A DNA stretch of 64,000 nt, taken from Occultella aeris (GTDB lineage: Bacteria; Actinomycetota; Actinomycetes; Actinomycetales; Beutenbergiaceae). Positions 59,245 through 64,000 of the stretch are shown here, piece by piece. Made by a program: the position numbers and the translations under genes. Below the pieces are notes generated by a model. It searched no databases. It was not told the origin of the DNA and saw only the letters and a list, made by a program, of their open reading frames with translations. Location of the stretch: the NCBI RefSeq assembly GCF_902703175.1, contig NZ_CACRYJ010000050.1:46470-110469 (forward strand), read 5' to 3'. Each line of letters begins with the position of its first letter. Positions within the stretch are counted from its first letter, which is position 1.

Positions 59245-59793
59245 TCAGTCGTGGCTGGCCGGCTCGTCATCGCCGCCGGCGTGCCTGGCCAGGACGAACA
59301 GCAGATCCGAGAACCGGTTCAGGTACGTGGACAGCTGCGGGTTCACCTCGACGCCCGAGGCGCGCGCGGCGACCACGTGGCGCTCCGCCCGGCGGGCCAC
59401 GGTGCGGGCGTGATCGAGGGCCGCACTGACCGGGTTCGAGCCCGGCACGATGAACACCGGCCGCATCGGTCGCTGCTTCAGGAGCTCGTCCATGAGGGTC
59501 TCCACGGCCGTCACCATCTCCGACGTCACCAGGGAGATCCCCGGTTCGAGCCGGTCCCGGTGGAACGGATTCGTGGACAGGTCGGCGCCACAGACGAAGA
59601 GTTCGCGCTGCAGCCGCAGCACGAGGGCGGCGAGTTCGGTGTCATCGCAGGCGGCCCGCGCGACCCCGAGCACGGCGACGGTCTCGTCGAGGTCACCGCC
59701 GGCCTCGACCTGGGCGTCCCGCTTGGAGACGCGGCCACCGAGGAACAGGCCGGTGGTGCCGTCGTCCCCGGTGCCGGTCGAGATGCTGGCCAT
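59245..59793 (-). CDS. corrinoid adenosyltransferase (PduO type)
   Basis: 182 residues from ATG 59793. It transfers the adenosyl group of ATP to cob(I)alamin, making coenzyme B12. Family features: an N-terminal TGTGDDGTTGLFLGGRVSKR (nucleotide site), then LDETVAVLGVARAA, LQRELFVCGADLSTNP, and the C-terminal FIVPGSNPVSAALDHARTVA and RRAERHVV, ending LSTYLNRFSDLLFVLARHAG. CATGCT on the minus strand ends 6 bases before the ATG, a leaderless layout. Its position beside a B12-riboswitch transporter operon fits cobalamin use. In actinobacteria the neighbouring gene is often one for an ATP synthase or murA, which is not seen here. Confidence 0.92.
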   Translation of the reverse strand: MASISTGTGDDGTTGLFLGGRVSKRDAQVEAGGDLDETVAVLGVARAACDDTELAALVLRLQRELFVCGADLSTNPFHRDRLEPGISLVTSEMVTAVETLMDELLKQRPMRPVFIVPGSNPVSAALDHARTVARRAERHVVAARASGVEVNPQLSTYLNRFSDLLFVLARHAGGDDEPASHD

Positions 59794-59859
59794 CCCTCGA
59801 GCATGCCACCGCTGCCACACGTGCGCACGGTCGTCGCCGCGCGGCCGTAGACTCCAGCC

Positions 59860-60010
59860 AACACAATCAGTCGACTCGAGGTCAGGGGAAGCCGGTCCGA
59901 AACCGGCGCTGTCCCGCAACCGTGGGTCGCCCGCAGCACCGATGCGGGCGACGAGCCGGATCACCTGCTCGGGATCGAAGGCTCGACCCGTCGTGGACTG
60001 CGGGAGGAGC
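59860..60010 (+). promoter_or_regulatory. cobalamin riboswitch
   Basis: The conserved core GGGGAAGCCGGTCCGAAACC (59885-59904), CGCTGTCCCGCAACCGTG and the B12 box GAGCCGGATCACCTGCTC (59953-59970) are all present in order, matching the RFAM Cobalamin element. A TAGACT -10 box at 59848-59853 would start the RNA just before it. Downstream, CCGGGGGAG (about 60046-60054) can pair with CTCCCGG (60076-60082), placing a helix directly before the GGAAGG ribosome site of the gene at 60094; translational control is therefore likely. High B12 should switch the operon off. Confidence 0.88.
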
Positions 60011-60093
60011 CCGAGTCCTCGTCCCCGCGCGCTCACGCCCGGGGTCCGGGGGAGCGGGCCCGCCCCGCGGACACCCTCCCGGAAGGCTCCACC

Positions 60094-60762
60094 ATGAGAC
60101 ACCCCAAGCCCCCCGTGACCCGCATCGCGGCCGCGGCCGCGATCGGACTCGGCCTGCTCACCGTCCTGCCGACCGCCGCCGGAGCGGATGCCGGCCCGGC
60201 CCCCGCTGGCGCCTGCCTGACGGCGGACCAGGGCGTCACCGTCGTGGTCGACTTCACCGACGTCGGCGGTGAGGTGGAGGCGGGCTGCGCCGAGGGGGAC
60301 CCGACCTCGGGCCGCGAGGCGCTGGAGCTCGCAGGCTTCACACCCGCTGACTCCACCCCGGGTCTGATCTGCACGATCGACAGCCTGCCCGATCCCTGCC
60401 CCACCGAGTTCGATGGGAACTTCTGGTCCTACTGGACCGCCGAACCGGGCGCCGACTGGGTGAGCGCGACCGTGGGTGCGGACGAGGCCGACCCCGCGGT
60501 GGGCGGCTACGAGGGCTGGCGCTACTTCGACGGCAGCGCCGGTCCCACCGTGACCTCCGCCGACGTGGCGGCCGCGGCCGAGGATGCGGACCAGACCACC
60601 GAGGGCTCGGAGGACGCGACCGCGTCCGCGACCGGTGACGAAGCCCAGGAGGAGGGCTCCGGCGCGCCGGTCGGGGTGATCGCCGGGATCGCCGCGGTCA
60701 TCGTCGTCGGCCTGGTGGCCGTCCTGGTGACGCGCCGCCGCGCCGCCCAGCGGGGGGACTGA
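60094..60762 (+). CDS. surface-anchored DUF4430/transcobalamin-like protein
   Basis: 222 residues. Signal peptide (about 1-30, ending TAAGADA), then a domain of about 115 residues whose centre (FDGNFWSYWTAEPGADW, then GGYEGWRYFDGSA) resembles the DUF4430/transcobalamin-like C-terminal fold. The four Cys residues (CLTADQ, GCAEGD, LICTID, DPCPTE) may form disulfides. A Thr/Glu/Ala-rich stalk leads to one C-terminal membrane helix (about 192-213) and a basic tail. It is first in the operon behind a B12 riboswitch, so a corrinoid-capturing role for the ECF transporter is the best inference. Confidence 0.75.
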   Translation: MRHPKPPVTRIAAAAAIGLGLLTVLPTAAGADAGPAPAGACLTADQGVTVVVDFTDVGGEVEAGCAEGDPTSGREALELAGFTPADSTPGLICTIDSLPDPCPTEFDGNFWSYWTAEPGADWVSATVGADEADPAVGGYEGWRYFDGSAGPTVTSADVAAAAEDADQTTEGSEDATASATGDEAQEEGSGAPVGVIAGIAAVIVVGLVAVLVTRRRAAQRGD

Positions 60763-60775
60763 GCGCCGTCCGGCC

Positions 60776-61894
60776 ATGACCACCATGCAGCGCAGTCCCG
60801 GGCCGCCGGTCTCGGGTCCGCCGTCGACCGAGCGGCACACCGCGGTATCCCTGCACCCACTGGCCTGGTGGGCCTGGGGTGCGGGCATCGCGGTGGCGCT
60901 GACCCGCACCCTGAATCCGCTGGTGATCGCGCTGTTGCTCGCCGCCGTGACCCTGGTGGTGGTGATCCGGCGGGACGACTCACCGTGGGCGCGCGCATTC
61001 GGTGCCTACCTGTGGCTCGGCCTGGTGGTGATCGCCGTCCGGGTGGCCTTCTACCTGCTCGTCGGGCTGCCCGATGGCAGCCCCGTGCTGGTGGACCTGC
61101 CCCGGATCCCGCTGCCCGGCTGGGTGGACAGCATCGAGCTGCTCGGTCCGGTGCACGCCGCCGGACTGCTCGGTGCGATCTACGCCGGCCTGCGCCTGGC
61201 TGCCCTGATCATCACGTTCGGGGCCGCGAACGCGCTCGCGAACCCGAAGCGGGCGCTGCGTTGCCTGCCGGCCTCCCTGCATCACCTCGGCACCGCCGTC
61301 GTGATCGCGGTGAGTGTGACCCCGCAACTGTTCTCCGCCGTCGCTCGGGTGCGGCGGGCGCAGCTGCTGCGCGGCCTGGACGGGCGCGGGCCGCGGGCGT
61401 TCGCCGGCCGGCTCATCCCGGTGCTGCAGGACGCCCTCGAGCAGGCGCTCGCCCTCGCCGCCTCGATGGACTCCCGTGGCTATGCCCGCGGCCACCGGCC
61501 CGGCGGTGACCGCCGGGTGGGCACGCTGCTGGTGGTGGCGCTGCTGGCCGGGCTGATCGGCACCTACGGCCTGCTCGACGGTACCGCGCCGGACTGGCTC
61601 GGCCCGCCGCTGTTGGCGGCCGGCGCGGCGATCGCCGTGGTGGCCTCGGTGCTGGCCGGGCGACAGGTGCGCCGCACGCGCTACCGGCCCGACCCGTGGG
61701 GGCTGCCGGAGAGCCTCGTCGCGGTGTGCGGCGTGGCGGCGGCCGTGGCGATCGGTCTGGGTGCGGCCATCGAACCCGCCTCGGTCTCGGCTTCGCTGAG
61801 CCCGCTGACCTGGCCCACGCTGCCCCTGAGCGGTGTGATCGCGGCCGGTGCCGCCGCGCTCCCGGCCGTGCTGCCCGGGCGGAGCACCCGATGA
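60776..61894 (+). CDS. ECF transporter transmembrane component (EcfT/CbiQ-like)
   Basis: 372 residues. Begins with a 30-residue soluble lead and membrane helices (ALTRTLNPLVIALLLAAVTL, RAFGAYLWLGLVVIAVRVAF). The coupling domain of the family is seen in FSAVARVRRAQLLRGLDGRG and the second Ala-Arg-Gly motif LALAASMDSRGYARGHRPGG, which dock on the ATPases. Unusually, several further helices follow to the C-terminus. With the double ATPase and S component it forms an energy-coupling-factor importer, here for a B12-type substrate. It overlaps the ATPase gene by ATGA (61891-61894). Confidence 0.85.
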   Translation: MTTMQRSPGPPVSGPPSTERHTAVSLHPLAWWAWGAGIAVALTRTLNPLVIALLLAAVTLVVVIRRDDSPWARAFGAYLWLGLVVIAVRVAFYLLVGLPDGSPVLVDLPRIPLPGWVDSIELLGPVHAAGLLGAIYAGLRLAALIITFGAANALANPKRALRCLPASLHHLGTAVVIAVSVTPQLFSAVARVRRAQLLRGLDGRGPRAFAGRLIPVLQDALEQALALAASMDSRGYARGHRPGGDRRVGTLLVVALLAGLIGTYGLLDGTAPDWLGPPLLAAGAAIAVVASVLAGRQVRRTRYRPDPWGLPESLVAVCGVAAAVAIGLGAAIEPASVSASLSPLTWPTLPLSGVIAAGAAALPAVLPGRSTR

Positions 61895-63555
61895 TCGAGT
61901 TCCGGGACGTCACCGTCAGCTACACCGGCACGCCGGCGTTGCGCGAGGCCAGCTTCACCGTCGGCGAGGGCGAGTTGTGCCTGGTCGTGGGACCCACGGG
62001 ATCGGGCAAGTCCACGCTGCTCGGGGCGGCCTGCGCCCGCGTGCCCCATTTCAGTGGCGGTCTGCTCTCCGGCACCGTGCTGGTCGCCGGCCGGGACACC
62101 CGCGACCACCTGCCCCGCGACCTCGCGGACGTGGTCGGCGTGGTGGGGCAGGATCCGCTCGCCTCGTTCGTCACCGACTCGGTCGAGGAGGAGCTCGCGT
62201 TCGCGATGGAGCAGCTCGGGGTGGCGCCGGCGTTGATGCGCAAGCGGGTGGAGGAGGTGCTCGACCTGCTCGGCCTGGCGCCGCTGCGCGGCCGCGCCCT
62301 CGCGGACCTCTCCGGCGGCGAGCAGCAACGCGTCGCGATCGGGGCGGTGCTCACGGCGCAGCCCCGGATCCTGGTCCTGGACGAACCCACGTCCGCGCTC
62401 GATCCGGGCGCCGCCGAGGACGTGCTCGCCGCGCTCACCCGGCTGGTGCACGACTCCGGCATCACCGTGCTGCTCGCCGAGCACCGGCTCGAACGCGTGG
62501 TCCAGTTCGCCGATTCGGTCATCTCGTTGACGCCCGACGGCGTGGCCGCGGCGGGCGCGCCGGCGGCGGTTCTCGCGCACTCGTCGGTGGCGCCACCCGT
62601 GGTGGAGCTCGGTCGGTTGGCGAATTGGGACCCGTTGCCCCTCTCGGTCCGTGATGCCCGTCGGGTGGCCGGGCCACTGCGCGAGCGGGTCCGCGATGGC
62701 CTGGCCGCGGCCGCGGGAACCACGCGCGCGGGCGCGCCGAAGGACCGGGCCGGCCGGCCGCCGTCGGGCGCTGCGGCGAAGCTGGTGGCCGACGGCCTGC
62801 ACGTGCGGTACGGCGCGACCCACGCGGTGCGGGGCGTGGACCTGGCGCTGCCCGCGGGCGAGGTGGTGGCCCTGATGGGGCGCAACGGATCCGGGAAGTC
62901 CTCGCTTCTCTGGGCGCTGTCCGGGCGCGGTCGTCGGTCGGGTGGCACCGTGACCCTGCCCGATGGCACCGACCCGGCGGAACTCACCCCCGCGGTGGCG
63001 CGTCGCGAGGTCGCCCTGGTGCCGCAGGCACCCTCGGACCTGCTCTACCTGCCCACCGTGGCGGCCGAGTGCGCCGCTGCCGATGAGCAGGCCGCGGCCG
63101 GAGCCGGGACGACCGCGTCGATCCTCGACTCGCTGACACCGGGTATCGACGCTGCACGGCACCCGCGTGACCTCTCCGAGGGGCAGCGGCTCGCCCTCGC
63201 GGTGGCCGTCCAGCTGGCGGCGACGCCGCGGGTCCTGCTGCTGGACGAACCGACCCGTGGCCTGGACTACACCGCGAAGGCACACCTCGTTGCAGCGCTC
63301 GATGAGCTGCGCGCCGGCGGGCACACGATCCTCGTGGCCAGCCATGACGTCGAGTTCGTGGCGCGGGTGGCCGGTCGGGTGGTGCTGCTCGCCGAGGGGG
63401 AGGTGGTCGCCGACGCACCGGCCGAGGAGGTCCTGCGGGACTCGCCCACGTTCGCGCCGCAGGTGGCCAAGATCCTCGCCCCGGTCGGCGTGCTCACGGT
63501 CGCGGACGTGCGCGAGGCGCTGGCCGCAGGCGCAGCCGCCGAGGGACCGCCATGA
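61891..63555 (+). CDS. fused double ATPase of an ECF transporter
   Basis: 554 residues with two ABC domains. Domain 1 (about 1-225): Walker A VVGPTGSGKSTLLGA, Q-loop GVVGQDPLASF, signature DLSGGEQQRVAIG, Walker B ILVLDEPTSALDPG, H-loop LLAEHR. Domain 2 (about 290-525): VALMGRNGSGKSSLLWALSG, ALVPQAPSDLLYLP, a variant signature DLSEGQRLALAV, RVLLLDEPTRGLDYTA and LVASHDVEFV. Two-in-one ATPases replace the separate EcfA and EcfA' in many actinobacteria. Both domains look active. It is coupled to EcfT and to the S-component gene by ATGA overlaps. Confidence 0.9.
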   Translation: MIEFRDVTVSYTGTPALREASFTVGEGELCLVVGPTGSGKSTLLGAACARVPHFSGGLLSGTVLVAGRDTRDHLPRDLADVVGVVGQDPLASFVTDSVEEELAFAMEQLGVAPALMRKRVEEVLDLLGLAPLRGRALADLSGGEQQRVAIGAVLTAQPRILVLDEPTSALDPGAAEDVLAALTRLVHDSGITVLLAEHRLERVVQFADSVISLTPDGVAAAGAPAAVLAHSSVAPPVVELGRLANWDPLPLSVRDARRVAGPLRERVRDGLAAAAGTTRAGAPKDRAGRPPSGAAAKLVADGLHVRYGATHAVRGVDLALPAGEVVALMGRNGSGKSSLLWALSGRGRRSGGTVTLPDGTDPAELTPAVARREVALVPQAPSDLLYLPTVAAECAAADEQAAAGAGTTASILDSLTPGIDAARHPRDLSEGQRLALAVAVQLAATPRVLLLDEPTRGLDYTAKAHLVAALDELRAGGHTILVASHDVEFVARVAGRVVLLAEGEVVADAPAEEVLRDSPTFAPQVAKILAPVGVLTVADVREALAAGAAAEGPP

Positions 63556-64000
63556 GGTGGGACGCAGACGTCGGCAGCGACGTGACCGCGGTCCCGATCG
63601 GGCGCCGGTTGGGCCTCACCCTGGTGCTCGCCTCCGCGCTCGGGGTGCTGGCGTTCGGGTGGCCGCTGCTCGTCGATGCAGGCGCTGCGCTCGACGACGC
63701 CACCTCCGCTCCGGTGGTGCTCGCTCTGGTGGTGGCGGCTGGGCTCGCGGTGCTGTTGGTGGGGGTCAACGACGGCGGTCTGGACGTGAAGGCGATCGCG
63801 GTGCTCGGGCTGCTCAGCGCCGTCGGGGCCATCCTGCGTCCGCTCGCGGCGGGCACCGGCGGGGTGGAGACCGTGTTCATCCTGGTCGTGCTCGGCGGGC
63901 GGGTGTTCGGCCCGGGATTCGGGTTCCTGCTCGGCTCCACCACCATCTTCGCCTCGGCCCTGCTGACCGGGGGGGTGGGACCGTGGCTGCCGTTCCAGAT
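63552..64000 (+). CDS. ECF transporter substrate-binding (S) component, truncated by the window edge
   Basis: 149 residues visible from ATG 63552. A short soluble start is followed by membrane helices (LTLVLASALGVLAFGWPLLV, VVLALVVAAGLAVLLVGVND). A stretch typical of cobalamin-type ECF S components, including GRVFGPGFGFLLGSTTIFAS and the next ALLTGGVGPWLPFQ, precedes the edge. S components bind the vitamin inside the membrane and dock on EcfT. The upstream B12 riboswitch makes cobalamin or a precursor the likely ligand. The stop is outside the window. Confidence 0.82.
   Translation, partial: MRWDADVGSDVTAVPIGRRLGLTLVLASALGVLAFGWPLLVDAGAALDDATSAPVVLALVVAAGLAVLLVGVNDGGLDVKAIAVLGLLSAVGAILRPLAAGTGGVETVFILVVLGGRVFGPGFGFLLGSTTIFASALLTGGVGPWLPFQ

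Overview
The window is about 71-73% GC by eye, uses GTG starts freely, has many 4-bp ATGA/GTGA overlaps, and encodes a complete GlgE maltosyl-transfer pathway next to a canonical etfB-etfA, iscS-mnmA-ligA backbone. That points to a high-GC Gram-positive actinobacterium, probably of the Cellulomonas/Beutenbergia/Ruania type within the Micrococcales. The placement is inferred from gene content and composition, not from a database match. At least eight genes have a TANNNT-like -10 box 6-8 bases before the start codon, which suggests common leaderless transcription. I saw no rRNA, tRNA, prophage, complete IS element or CRISPR array. No gene-free stretch is longer than 300 bases.

Layout. 1-4.5 kb: a DivIVA-type coiled-coil protein (runs off the left edge), a membrane protein with a long disordered tail, a lipoprotein and a thioredoxin/TPR protein. 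4.6-17.7 kb: the alpha-glucan cluster. glgE, treS and an in-frame maltokinase-GlgB fusion lie on the minus strand and glgP is divergent. Two inward-facing paralogous genes with an AbiEi-like HTH and a DUF559 nuclease-like domain bracket the cluster; the left copy is frameshifted. A family of roughly 45-bp palindromes flanks the intact right copy. 17.7-23 kb: trpS, an FAD dehydrogenase and glgX, the glycogen debranching enzyme that completes the set. 23-24.8 kb: etfB-etfA with a small kinase-like gene. 25.7-37.7 kb: an accessory block with two imine-reductase-like genes plus an HxlR regulator, a MarR-controlled EamA exporter with a frameshifted NAD(P)-binding gene, a VWA gene pair, a flavin monooxygenase-like protein, and two beta-propeller membrane proteins joined by a tiny 50-residue ORF.

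37.9-44 kb: iscS, mnmA, two small membrane proteins and ligA. 44-52 kb: a lipoprotein, a metallophosphoesterase, an SLC13-type transporter, a DUF1269 protein, leucyl aminopeptidase and an AbgT transporter preceded by a well-supported 34-residue leader ORF. 52-55 kb: a LuxR-type response regulator and a large sensor kinase. 55-59.2 kb: a ROK repressor, the wreck of a sugar ABC transporter (ATPase 5' end joined to the 3' end of the binding-protein gene), a Gfo/Idh/MocA dehydrogenase and a sugar isomerase. 59.2-64 kb: a cobalamin adenosyltransferase, then a cobalamin riboswitch controlling a surface protein and an ECF-type vitamin transporter (EcfT, fused double ATPase, S component cut by the right edge).

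How the genes work together. TreS turns trehalose into maltose, Mak phosphorylates it, GlgE extends glucan with maltose-1-phosphate and GlgB branches it; GlgP and GlgX degrade it. A MalR-like palindrome in the glgE-glgP gap suggests shared maltose-type control. The B12 module pairs uptake with adenosylation. The most unusual candidate system is the pair of HTH-nuclease-like paralogs with associated palindromic repeats around the glycogen cluster.
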